Source of the DNA: Limnobacter thiooxidans
Lineage (GTDB): Bacteria > Pseudomonadota > Gammaproteobacteria > Burkholderiales > Burkholderiaceae_B
Direction of reading: 5' to 3'
Assembly: GCF_036323495.1 (NCBI RefSeq)
Contig: NZ_AP028947.1
Coordinates: 2,976,001 to 3,040,000 of the forward strand
Length of the DNA stretch: 64,000 bases
The translations under genes were made by a program, and so were the position numbers. Under the pieces are notes generated by a model. It saw nothing but the letters and a program-made list of their open reading frames with translations. It searched no databases and was not told where the DNA came from. Positions 36,600 through 44,041 of the stretch are shown in pieces. Each line of letters begins with the position of its first letter. Position 1 is the first letter of the stretch.

Positions 36600-37577
36600 T
36601 CAGTCAGCGTACTGGCCAGCTTTTTCGATGATAGGTTTCCAGCGTGCGATTTCAGCATCGAGGTGCTTGCGCAAGGCGGCAGGCGTGGCTTGATCCTGTG
36701 CTACTGGCTCGGTACCCAATTCAGCGAAACGTGCAATGACAGAAGGATCCTTCAATGCAGTTTGTAGCGACTTGCTCAGGCGATCAATGATTGGCTTTGG
36801 TGTGCCTTTGGGGGCATACAAACCGTGCCAAACGCCCACTTCGAAACCGGGCAGACCCGCTTTGTCCAAAGTTGGCAGATCAGGCAAGGAAGCAACCGGC
36901 TTTTTGGTGGTTACGGCGTAGGCCTTGATCTTTCCGCCCTTGATCTGGCTGGTGGTGTTGGTTGTCTGGTCGCACATGAAATCAACCTGACCACCCAAGA
37001 GGTCGTTCATTGCGGGGCCGGTGCCTTTGTAAGGCACTGTCGTGAGGTCGACACCCACGGCGGTCTGGAACAACATGCCGCACAGGTGCGAGGCGGATCC
37101 AATGCCAGCGTTGGCATAAGTCACCTTGTCTTTGTTGGTCTTGATGTAAGCCAACAGTTCCTGCATGTTTTTGGCTGGCATGTTGCTACGGGCAACGATG
37201 GTCATTGGCACATCGGTCACCAAGCCAATTGTTTCGAAGTCAGTAGATGCGTTGTATGACAACTTGCGATACAGCGAAGGCGCGGTGGACTGACCAATGT
37301 GATGCAGGAAAATGTTGTAACCATCTGCAGGTGAACGTGCAGCCTTGCCGGCAGCCAAAGTTCCACCAGCACCACCCAGGTTTTCAACAATCACTTGTTG
37401 CCCAAGGTCTTTGGACATGGACTGTGCAATCAAACGGCCTACCGTGTCCGTTGGGCCACCGGCTGCAAACGGAATCAGCATGGTAATGACTTTGGATGGA
37501 TAGGGATCAGCAGCTTGTACTGAACCCACCAGACCCAACAGGGCCACTGCCAGAACGGACTTAATTGATTTCTTCAC
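36600..37577 (-). CDS. tctC: Tripartite tricarboxylate transporter, Bug-family binding protein TctC
   Basis: Periplasmic solute receptor of 325 residues in the large Bug family of Burkholderiales. A signal peptide ends at VQAADPYPS (about residue 23). The Bug ligand loop is VITMLIPFAAGGPTDTVGR, followed by ENLGGAGGTLAAGKAARSPADGY. The ligand is unknown. GTG start with GGAG 6 bases upstream. First gene of tctCBA. Confidence 0.92.
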   Translation of the reverse strand: MKKSIKSVLAVALLGLVGSVQAADPYPSKVITMLIPFAAGGPTDTVGRLIAQSMSKDLGQQVIVENLGGAGGTLAAGKAARSPADGYNIFLHHIGQSTAPSLYRKLSYNASTDFETIGLVTDVPMTIVARSNMPAKNMQELLAYIKTNKDKVTYANAGIGSASHLCGMLFQTAVGVDLTTVPYKGTGPAMNDLLGGQVDFMCDQTTNTTSQIKGGKIKAYAVTTKKPVASLPDLPTLDKAGLPGFEVGVWHGLYAPKGTPKPIIDRLSKSLQTALKDPSVIARFAELGTEPVAQDQATPAALRKHLDAEIARWKPIIEKAGQYAD

Positions 37578-37953
37578 GGAACTCTCCTTGTGATTGGTAC
37601 CAGATGGTATTGAAATGCCTGCTTTATTCTTCTTGTGATTTCTGCATTGACTCTGCAGGTGGATGGAGTATCAGCATGCGGTGGATGGGCAGCAATTGTG
37701 GTTTTCCATATACGCAGAAACCACAGGGGGCAATCGTGATGAACTGGACGGGATTTGACTTGGGGAGTTTTCTGGAAAAATCAGAATGTTTTTGTTTAAT
37801 AAACTAACTATAAAGCTTGAAAATATTGATTTTTACGCAATATTTTTAGAAATTTAATTATTAGAAATAAACCAACCATTGAGATAGCAAGTTTGAAGTT
37901 TTAAGAAATACCCGGAAAATTGCACCGGGCAAGTTCTAAACACTGGATTCAAA
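37578..37953. other. Promoter region of tctC plus AT-rich gene-free DNA
   Basis: 376 bases without a supported gene. 37785-37880 is strikingly AT-rich (TTTAATAAACTAAC, ATTTTTACGCAATATTTTT and similar). The part near tctC has the inverted repeat at 37598. An 80-codon frame on the plus strand crosses most of it but begins antisense inside tctC and matches nothing I know. Confidence 0.6.
37598..37609 (-). promoter_or_regulatory. Inverted repeat in the tctC leader, possible operator
   Basis: TACCA-GA-TGGTA, a 12-base inverted repeat about 20 bases before the tctC GTG, partly overlapped by GGTACC. Its place, between promoter and ribosome site, fits a repressor operator for the GntR protein. It differs from the repeat before the GntR gene. 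Confidence 0.35.
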
Positions 37954-38241
37954 CTATTTTTTATCTTGCGACATCAGCCATTCATTCAAGGCAGAAGCCA
38001 CCAATTGATTGATTCCACCCTCGCAATGAAGGGCGTGGTCTCGGAGCCTATTGACCAATTCAGCGGGCAACCTGTAGTTGACGGAAATCAACTTGCTGGC
38101 AGGAATGTCAGCAGCTCGCTCACGTTTGCTAGCTGCTGCTTTGGATGACTGTCCAAAGCGGTCGGGCAAGCTTTCGGATTTCAGTGACCCGTCCAGCTTT
38201 TTGGCCATGTTTTTGGCCATGTCGGTGGATTTAAGCGCCAT
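37954..38241 (-). CDS. Small ribbon-helix-helix-like protein, orphan
   Basis: 95 residues. Lys-rich N-terminal half (KNMAKKLDGSL, SKAAASKRERAAD). The C-terminal half, ISVNYRLPAELVNRLRDHALHCEGG then INQLVASALNEWL, has a ribbon-helix-helix pattern of one beta strand and two helices as in CopG/Arc-type DNA binders and antitoxins. No toxin gene is adjacent. It may be a small DNA-binding protein. Named function: none. Confidence 0.7.
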   Translation of the reverse strand: MALKSTDMAKNMAKKLDGSLKSESLPDRFGQSSKAAASKRERAADIPASKLISVNYRLPAELVNRLRDHALHCEGGINQLVASALNEWLMSQDKK

Positions 38242-38335
38242 GGTATTCCTTCAGATCTAGACAAGTCGGGACCGAAGTATAGCGCCTGTTCAAGGCCAAT
38301 GGTTAAATGAGGCAGCTTACTTTTTACCGCCGTGA

Positions 38336-38740
38336 TCAACCACGCGACAAACGCTTGGCATTTGAAACCGCCTTGCGGTGCACGGGTGCAATTCCAGCAG
38401 ACAAGACCTTGCTTGTTTCACGAGACAAGGCGGAAAGCGTGGAAGCCGCAGAAGGTTGCTTTCCTGCCACCATGGCAGTGGTCATCGCTGACATCATGGT
38501 TTGAGCAATGGCAAACTGGGATTTGTACATTTGCGCCCAAATGGCAGTCCAGGATTCATAGAAAGCAGTGACTTTTTCATCGCTCATTTGCTTGAATTCT
38601 TTTTGATCTCTGGCGGAAGGGTTGGCTCCCGCCAGTGCCATGCGGGTCACCCGTTGGGCAACCACTTGAGGCGCGGCGATAGAGAGTTCCAAAGCCTGTT
38701 TGGACAGGCGCGTACTGAGGGCTGGGTAAGATGATTTCAT
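38336..38740 (-). CDS. Polyhydroxyalkanoate granule-associated phasin-like protein
   Basis: About 134 residues. ALELSIAAPQVVAQRVTRMALAG then NPSARDQKEFKQMSDEKVTAFYESW is the pattern of a Burkholderiales phasin group. An amphipathic helix in the middle and a Met/Ala-rich segment follow. Phasins coat polyhydroxyalkanoate granules. ATG at 38740 is chosen over an 11-residue extension without support. No phaC or phaB lies in the window; fatty acid genes nearby could supply precursors. Confidence 0.72.
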   Translation of the reverse strand: MKSSYPALSTRLSKQALELSIAAPQVVAQRVTRMALAGANPSARDQKEFKQMSDEKVTAFYESWTAIWAQMYKSQFAIAQTMMSAMTTAMVAGKQPSAASTLSALSRETSKVLSAGIAPVHRKAVSNAKRLSRG

Positions 38741-38837
38741 GAAGCGACAGTAGCACAAAAGACTGACGATCAATCAACAGTTTTATGATGTGGGTTGCCT
38801 CAGAACACGCAAAAAGACGACGGCTTCACGAGCTTGT

Positions 38838-40406
38838 TTATCGCGGAAGCACGCGCAGCAGTTTTCCTTCCGGATTGTCGGTAAGCAAATAAATGGCGCC
38901 ATCGGGGCCGGTACGGATGTCGCGAAACCTCTCACCCACTTCTTTGAACAGCACCTCTTCTTCAGTGGCCTTGTTACCCTTCAACACCACGCGACTTACT
39001 TGCTGGGCCTTCAAGGCACCCACCAACAAGTTACCCTTCCATTGTGGAAAAAGATTGCCGTCGTAGACGGTCATGCCGGAGGGGGCGATCGACGGTACCC
39101 AGTAAATTGCGGGTTGCTGTGTACCATCAAACTCTTTAAAGGGTGAAATTTGAGCGCCGGTGTAATCAATGCCGTAGGTGGCTTTGGGCCATCCATAATT
39201 GACACCAGGATTGATGACATTGACCTCATCGCCGCCGCGAGGGCCATGTTCGTGTGCGACAAGGCGCTTGTTAACAGGGTCATAAGCAACACCCTGCACA
39301 TTGCGATGTCCGTAGCTATATATCTCGGGCTTGGCGCCTGATGTTTTAACAAAAGGATTGTCTGCTGGCACTGAACCGTCCCGGTTGATCCGCACGATTT
39401 TGCCAAGATGATTTGACAGGTTCTGCGCTTCTTCGCGATAGCTGTAACCATCACCCAGTGTGACAATGAGGGTGTTGTCGGGCAACCAGACCATGCGCCC
39501 GCCGTAATGGGCACTGCCCGACTTGGCCATTTGGGAGCGGAATATTTCCTTGACGCCATCAAGCCCATCCGTGCCCAAGCGGGCCACAGACACACAGGTG
39601 TGGTTGGCACTGCGGGTACCACAGGCATAGCTCAAGAAAATCTGCTTGCTTTGAGCGAAATCAGGCGCTGGCAGCACATCGAACAGCCCGGCTTGCCCAC
39701 CATAAAATACGGCGGGGACATTGCTCAAAGGCTTGGCCTGCAATTTTCCATCGCTGCCCAGCAAGCGCAGTCGCCCCGGCTTTTCGGTAATCAGCGCACG
39801 GCCATCGGGAAGAAAAGCAATGGACCATGGGCTTTCCAGGCCGTCTGCAAGCAGGTCGATTCTGTAGGGCTTGCTGGTCTGCGCAAGCGTTTGCTCTGCA
39901 GGCATCAACAAACCTGTGAGCAGTACGAAGGCAAGAATTGGGGAGGCCGTCAATTTACCGCGCTTTGACAAGACGGAAAACAGCGCCCCAGCCACTGCGG
40001 CGGCAGCTAGCATTGAGAACAGACCCACCACTGTACGGGTGGCGGCGATAAGTATTGGCATTGGTGCAATCATGTCGACTACCTTGAAAGTTACCCACAA
40101 ACCCGCAACTGCCCCAAAGGTGCACCAGTAGATTCGCCATTTGAAAGAGGTCCATCTCGAGCACAACAGGGCAACGGCTTGGGACGCTGCAAAGCTGCAT
40201 CCGAAAATGACCGCATACACGATGGAGAAGTTCCCCAAATCATGCAGCGTCGTCTCGAACCGAATGGGCAGCGGAATGTTGACCCCAAGATTTTGCAAGG
40301 CATACAGGTTGATCTGGGATTGCACCAAGGTACCCAACAAAACACCCAGTACCCACGCAATCAGGAAAGATTTTATCAGGGGTGTTTTGGCGCCTGAATT
40401 TCTCAT
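38838..40406 (-). CDS. PQQ-type sugar dehydrogenase with an added N-terminal membrane domain
   Basis: 522 residues. Residues 175-520 form a six-bladed propeller of the soluble aldose sugar dehydrogenase (YliI/Asd, glucose/sorbosone) family: LESPWSIAFLPDGRALITEK, YSYGHRNVQGVAYD with the catalytic His region, and HEHGPRGGDEVNVINPGVNYGWP. In front is an unusual block with about four to five TM segments (roughly 11-29, 59-82, 91-110, 118-145, 154-170). The last ends in LMPAEQTLAQTSK, resembling a signal-peptidase site. PQQ as cofactor is known for the family; no pqq genes are seen here. Last gene of the hydratase-thioesterase unit. Confidence 0.85.
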   Translation of the reverse strand: MRNSGAKTPLIKSFLIAWVLGVLLGTLVQSQINLYALQNLGVNIPLPIRFETTLHDLGNFSIVYAVIFGCSFAASQAVALLCSRWTSFKWRIYWCTFGAVAGLWVTFKVVDMIAPMPILIAATRTVVGLFSMLAAAAVAGALFSVLSKRGKLTASPILAFVLLTGLLMPAEQTLAQTSKPYRIDLLADGLESPWSIAFLPDGRALITEKPGRLRLLGSDGKLQAKPLSNVPAVFYGGQAGLFDVLPAPDFAQSKQIFLSYACGTRSANHTCVSVARLGTDGLDGVKEIFRSQMAKSGSAHYGGRMVWLPDNTLIVTLGDGYSYREEAQNLSNHLGKIVRINRDGSVPADNPFVKTSGAKPEIYSYGHRNVQGVAYDPVNKRLVAHEHGPRGGDEVNVINPGVNYGWPKATYGIDYTGAQISPFKEFDGTQQPAIYWVPSIAPSGMTVYDGNLFPQWKGNLLVGALKAQQVSRVVLKGNKATEEEVLFKEVGERFRDIRTGPDGAIYLLTDNPEGKLLRVLPR

Positions 40407-40421
40407 GTCAGATTGACCCGC

Positions 40422-41222
40422 TCAACCATAGACCGCTACCACTTGATAGCCCAGCGAGGCCAATTGGCCATTGGGCGTCCACAGCTTGGCTGTTTGATTC
40501 ACATACCCTTGCGCACCCGCTTTGGTTTCCATGTCGATCTGGAACCAGCCATCGCTGTTGATGTCTTTGGGCAGGGGCGGTAATTCCAAAGACCAGCTCA
40601 CGGAACTGGCCATGACAGGGCCCTTGAAATGACTCAGGCAAGGGGTGGGTGGACCATCGCTGAGCATGACAATCAACACTTCAGGACTTAGATTTTTATC
40701 GATTGAACGGATGTAAATGCCACTTTCCCAGAATGGGGTGCCCATATAGGGAATGCTGCCCAAGGCCCAGCGCATTTCAATGTGCTGCAGGAAATTCGGG
40801 GTGATTTTTGGAATGAAAGGCAAAGCTGGAATGTCGTCAACAAGCTTGGGAAGCGGCTTGTGCTCCGGTGTCAGTAGCGGCAACGCCGTGTCGCGCGGTG
40901 CACCAAACACGCCGACGACCAAACCGGCCAGGGTTTCGTCGCTGTAAATTTCGCACTGGACCTGGCTGACACTCTTTCCCTGTCGAAGCAACCGGGTGCG
41001 GTACACAACATCACCCGCTGGCACAGGGCCCACAAAGTTGGTTTGAAGTGCACGCAGAGGCATGTCAATACCCAAGGTATCGCGCATGGCCACCACGGCC
41101 AAGGCGGACAGAAAACCGCCAAACATTGTTCGGCCCTGAGTCCAGTCGTCTGTGGCGGTGAAAGTTACTGTGTCGCCGTTCAGGCGACGGTTCGACAAAA
41201 TCTCTGAAAGTGCGACGGTCAT
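40422..41222 (-). CDS. Acyl-CoA thioesterase family protein (double hotdog)
   Basis: 266 residues with two hotdog-like halves, as in TesB-type and acyl-CoA thioesterase-like proteins. DWTQGRTMFGGFLSALAVVAMRDTLG forms the first helix. PLRALQTNFVGPVPAGDVVYRTRLLRQGKSVS is the matching strand block, and KDINSDGWFQIDMETKAGAQGYVNQTAKLW closes the protein. Probably hydrolyses acyl-CoA. Its start overlaps the enoyl-CoA hydratase stop by 4 bases. Confidence 0.85.
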   Translation of the reverse strand: MTVALSEILSNRRLNGDTVTFTATDDWTQGRTMFGGFLSALAVVAMRDTLGIDMPLRALQTNFVGPVPAGDVVYRTRLLRQGKSVSQVQCEIYSDETLAGLVVGVFGAPRDTALPLLTPEHKPLPKLVDDIPALPFIPKITPNFLQHIEMRWALGSIPYMGTPFWESGIYIRSIDKNLSPEVLIVMLSDGPPTPCLSHFKGPVMASSVSWSLELPPLPKDINSDGWFQIDMETKAGAQGYVNQTAKLWTPNGQLASLGYQVVAVYG

Positions 41223-41992
41223 GCTTGGCCTTCAAACTGCTTGAAATTGGGTGCCCGCTTTTCTCCAAAAGCGCTGAATGCCTCCTGGGCAGGTTCTTGG
41301 GGAATCATGTTCATGAACAGCTTGCCTTCTTCTGCCATGATTTCCGCAACCTGGCTTTTGTTTGCAGACTTCAACAGGCGTTTGGTGGTCAGCAAACTGG
41401 TCAAGGGCAAGTCAAGCAATTTTTTCACTTGGGCCTGAACATGCGCTTCCAGCGCGTCAGGTTCCAGAACGTCAGAAATGATGCCGGTGTCGTAGGCTTT
41501 CAAGGCCGTGAACAAGTCACCAAGCAACAGCAACTCCGCCGCTTTCTGATAACCGGCGGAAATAGGAAGCAACAGACTTGAAGCCGCTTCGGGGCACAAA
41601 CCCAACTTTACAAACGGCATGGAAAACTTGGCTGTGCTGGCGGCATACACCAGGTCACAATGCAGCAACAAGGTAGTACCAATTCCGATTGCCAGCCCCT
41701 GCACCTGGGCCACCACTGGTTTGGGAAAGACTGAAATCATGCGCAGGAAACGGAACACAGGTGCATCCAGCGAGGTCGGCGGGCTATTAAGGAAATCCCC
41801 CAGATCGTTGCCTGCTGAGAAACTGCCTTCGTGGCCTTTGATCAAGACCACTTTCACGCCACTGCTGTGGGTGGCGTCACGAAATGCATCGGCCAGTTCG
41901 ACGTACATGGCATTGGTGAATGCGTTCTTGCGCTCAGGACGGTTGATGGTGATGGTCATCAAGCCGTTGTTGATTTCTGTTTGAATATCCAT
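41219..41992 (-). CDS. Enoyl-CoA hydratase/isomerase family protein
   Basis: Crotonase-fold protein of 257 residues. The oxyanion-hole segment is SFSAGNDLGDFL near residue 57, the second is GLAIGIGTTLLLHCDLVYAA near 100, and FVKLGLCPEAASSLLLP follows. The Glu pair of true hydratases is not clear here, so isomerase or another crotonase reaction is possible. First gene of a three-gene unit with the thioesterase and the sugar dehydrogenase. Confidence 0.87.
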   Translation of the reverse strand: MDIQTEINNGLMTITINRPERKNAFTNAMYVELADAFRDATHSSGVKVVLIKGHEGSFSAGNDLGDFLNSPPTSLDAPVFRFLRMISVFPKPVVAQVQGLAIGIGTTLLLHCDLVYAASTAKFSMPFVKLGLCPEAASSLLLPISAGYQKAAELLLLGDLFTALKAYDTGIISDVLEPDALEAHVQAQVKKLLDLPLTSLLTTKRLLKSANKSQVAEIMAEEGKLFMNMIPQEPAQEAFSAFGEKRAPNFKQFEGQA

Positions 41993-42091
41993 TGCTGGCC
42001 GTTACCCCAAATTAGGTACAAAGACCCATTCTAATACGGTCTGGCAACGATTTTCGGACAACCTCGCTTGGAAAAACGGGCTGCCCCGTTA

Positions 42092-42691
42092 TCAAGGACT
42101 TGTAAGCTGACGCAAAACATTGACCACCCGGTTGCTGTCAGAGATCTGGTTCAGCATAATCATTTCCGCTTTGGCAATGATGTTGTGGGTGTTCACCGCC
42201 CGGTGGGCATGTGTGGCTTCAAAATGTTGTGCACTGGACAGCACTTGTTGTGCAAGGCCCTTGGTGAAATCAGCAATCTGTTTGCCCGTGGCGGGTTGGC
42301 CTTTTTCGTCCAGACGAAACAACCGTTTAACACGGGGCAGGTTGTATTGTTGAACAACGCTTTTCAACAAATTCCTGGTTTCATCAATTTCGCCGGCAAG
42401 TTTGCCCACAGCGTTTCGAAATTGTTGAGCATCCTCCTTGGCGATACTTAAATCTGCAGCAAGTTCACCTGCTGTGGCGGACAAGTCGCCATGTCGGGAA
42501 CACAGCATTTGTGTGGGAGGTGCTGCATTGGCCACATAGACGAGTTTCCCTGCGTGTATTAATTGTGCATCCAGTGCGGCACTCAACTCTTTTGTTTTTT
42601 CCTGCAACGTTTTTACAAGTTGTGCATCAGCACGCATGCTGCATGCGTTGTTGCACCGATTCACTGTGTTACTGATCCCAAACCAACCCAT
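42092..42691 (-). CDS. Hypothetical protein, unrecognised, mostly helical
   Basis: 199 residues with no known family. The N-terminus has two cysteines (NRCNNACS), followed by long helices: LVKTLQEKTKELSAALDAQL, TAGELAADLSIAKEDAQQF and DETRNLLKSVVQQYN. A C-terminal segment rich in His and Asn (HFEATHAHRAVNTHNIIAKAEM) could bind metal. It may resemble sensory-helix proteins, but that is a guess. It lies between the beta-oxidation operon terminator and the hydratase gene, as a single gene. Confidence 0.6.
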   Translation of the reverse strand: MGWFGISNTVNRCNNACSMRADAQLVKTLQEKTKELSAALDAQLIHAGKLVYVANAAPPTQMLCSRHGDLSATAGELAADLSIAKEDAQQFRNAVGKLAGEIDETRNLLKSVVQQYNLPRVKRLFRLDEKGQPATGKQIADFTKGLAQQVLSSAQHFEATHAHRAVNTHNIIAKAEMIMLNQISDSNRVVNVLRQLTSP

Positions 42692-42770
42692 GCTGATCTA
42701 CTTCCTTGAAGTTGAAAACAGTGAGTAACGTTCGGCGTGCCTGGGTTCCCTGTAGTGAGCTTCTGACCAT

Positions 42771-42808
42771 AAAAAAAGCACAGCCCCTTGTTTAGAAGCT
42801 GTGCTTTT
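42771..42808 (-). terminator. Intrinsic terminator after the beta-oxidation operon
   Basis: AAAGCACAGC and GCTGTGCTTT arms enclose a 13-base loop, with a T-run on the minus strand. It follows the thiolase stop by about 25 bases and can also act on plus-strand transcription. Confidence 0.85.
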
Positions 42809-42830
42809 TGTAACAACTCAAACGGTGAAA

Positions 42831-44030
42831 TTACACGCGTTCGAAAATACCTGCTGCACCCATGCCTGTGCCGATGCACATGGTGACCATGCCGTACTTC
42901 AGGTTGTGCCTGCGCAGTGCATGCACCACAGTGGCTGCACGAATGGCACCGGTTGCACCCAGCGGGTGGCCCAGGGCGATTGCACCGCCCATTGGGTTTA
43001 CCTTGGCGGGGTCCAGCTCCAGGTCTTTCATCACGGCAAGTGATTGCGCAGCAAAGGCCTCGTTCAGCTCAAACCAGTCGATGTCGCTGGTTTTAAGTCC
43101 TGCAGTTTTCAACACAGCAGGAATGGCTTCCTTGGGGCCAATGCCCATGATTTCCGGTGGCACACCACGCACTGCAAAACCGCGCCACTTGGCCAGCGGT
43201 GTCAGGTTGTAGCGCTTCACGGCTTCTTCAGACGCCAGAATCAGGGCACCTGCACCGTCGCTCATCTGCGAGCTGTTGCCAGCTGTCACTGAGCCCTTGG
43301 CTGCAAACACTGGGCGCAGTTTGGTCAAGCCTTCGATGGAAGAATCAGCACGGGGGCCTTCGTCCAGACCCACCACTTTGCTACTGGTCTTGATTTCACC
43401 AGTGGACAAGTCGGGGGTGGCTTTCACAACCGTGAACGGTGTGATTTCGTCGTTGAACTCGCCAGCCTGCTGGGCTGCGATTGCCTTCTTGTGGCTGTTC
43501 AAGGCGAATTCGTCTTGCGCATCGCGGCTGATGCCCCACTGCTGGGCAACCTTTTCAGCGGTCATGCCCATGCCGTAAGCAATGCCCAGGTTTTCATCTT
43601 TCTGGAAAATTGCGTTGTTGAATGAGGGCTTGTTGCCGCTCATGGGCACCATGCTCATGCTTTCAGCGCCAGCAGCAATCATGACTTCGGCTTCGCCCAT
43701 GGCAATGGCGTTGGCTGCCATTGACACAGCGGTGATGCCGGATGCACAGAAGCGGTTGATGGTGACGCCACCCACTGTGTTGGGCAGGCCTGCCAGCAAC
43801 ACGGCGATGCGGGCCATGTTCATGCCCTGCTCGCCTTCGGGAAATGCACAACCTACGATTGCGTCGTTGATTGATGCAGGGTCGAGCGTTGGCACCTGGG
43901 CCATGGCGTTGGCGATGGCGTGCACCAGCAGGTCATCGGGGCGGGTGTCCTTGAACACGCCGCGTGGGGCCTTGCCAATTGGCGTGCGCGTTGCAGCGAC
44001 GATGTAAACATCTTTACAAGTTTGAGCCAT
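42831..44030 (-). CDS. fadA: Acetyl-CoA acyltransferase (thiolase) FadA
   Basis: Last enzyme of beta-oxidation: cleaves 3-ketoacyl-CoA with CoA. 399 residues. Nucleophilic Cys95 in INRFCASGIT, the His in GGAIALGHPLGATGA near 350 and Cys in CIGTGMGAAG near 385 form the full thiolase site. It starts 12 bases after the FadN-like gene. Degradative use is inferred from the operon with an acyl-CoA dehydrogenase. Confidence 0.94.
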   Translation of the reverse strand: MAQTCKDVYIVAATRTPIGKAPRGVFKDTRPDDLLVHAIANAMAQVPTLDPASINDAIVGCAFPEGEQGMNMARIAVLLAGLPNTVGGVTINRFCASGITAVSMAANAIAMGEAEVMIAAGAESMSMVPMSGNKPSFNNAIFQKDENLGIAYGMGMTAEKVAQQWGISRDAQDEFALNSHKKAIAAQQAGEFNDEITPFTVVKATPDLSTGEIKTSSKVVGLDEGPRADSSIEGLTKLRPVFAAKGSVTAGNSSQMSDGAGALILASEEAVKRYNLTPLAKWRGFAVRGVPPEIMGIGPKEAIPAVLKTAGLKTSDIDWFELNEAFAAQSLAVMKDLELDPAKVNPMGGAIALGHPLGATGAIRAATVVHALRRHNLKYGMVTMCIGTGMGAAGIFERV

Positions 44031-44041
44031 GTTTGCTCTCC

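Noticed and set aside
37565..37807. 80-codon open frame on the plus strand
   Set aside because: Begins antisense inside tctC and crosses its promoter region. No ribosome site and no family pattern.
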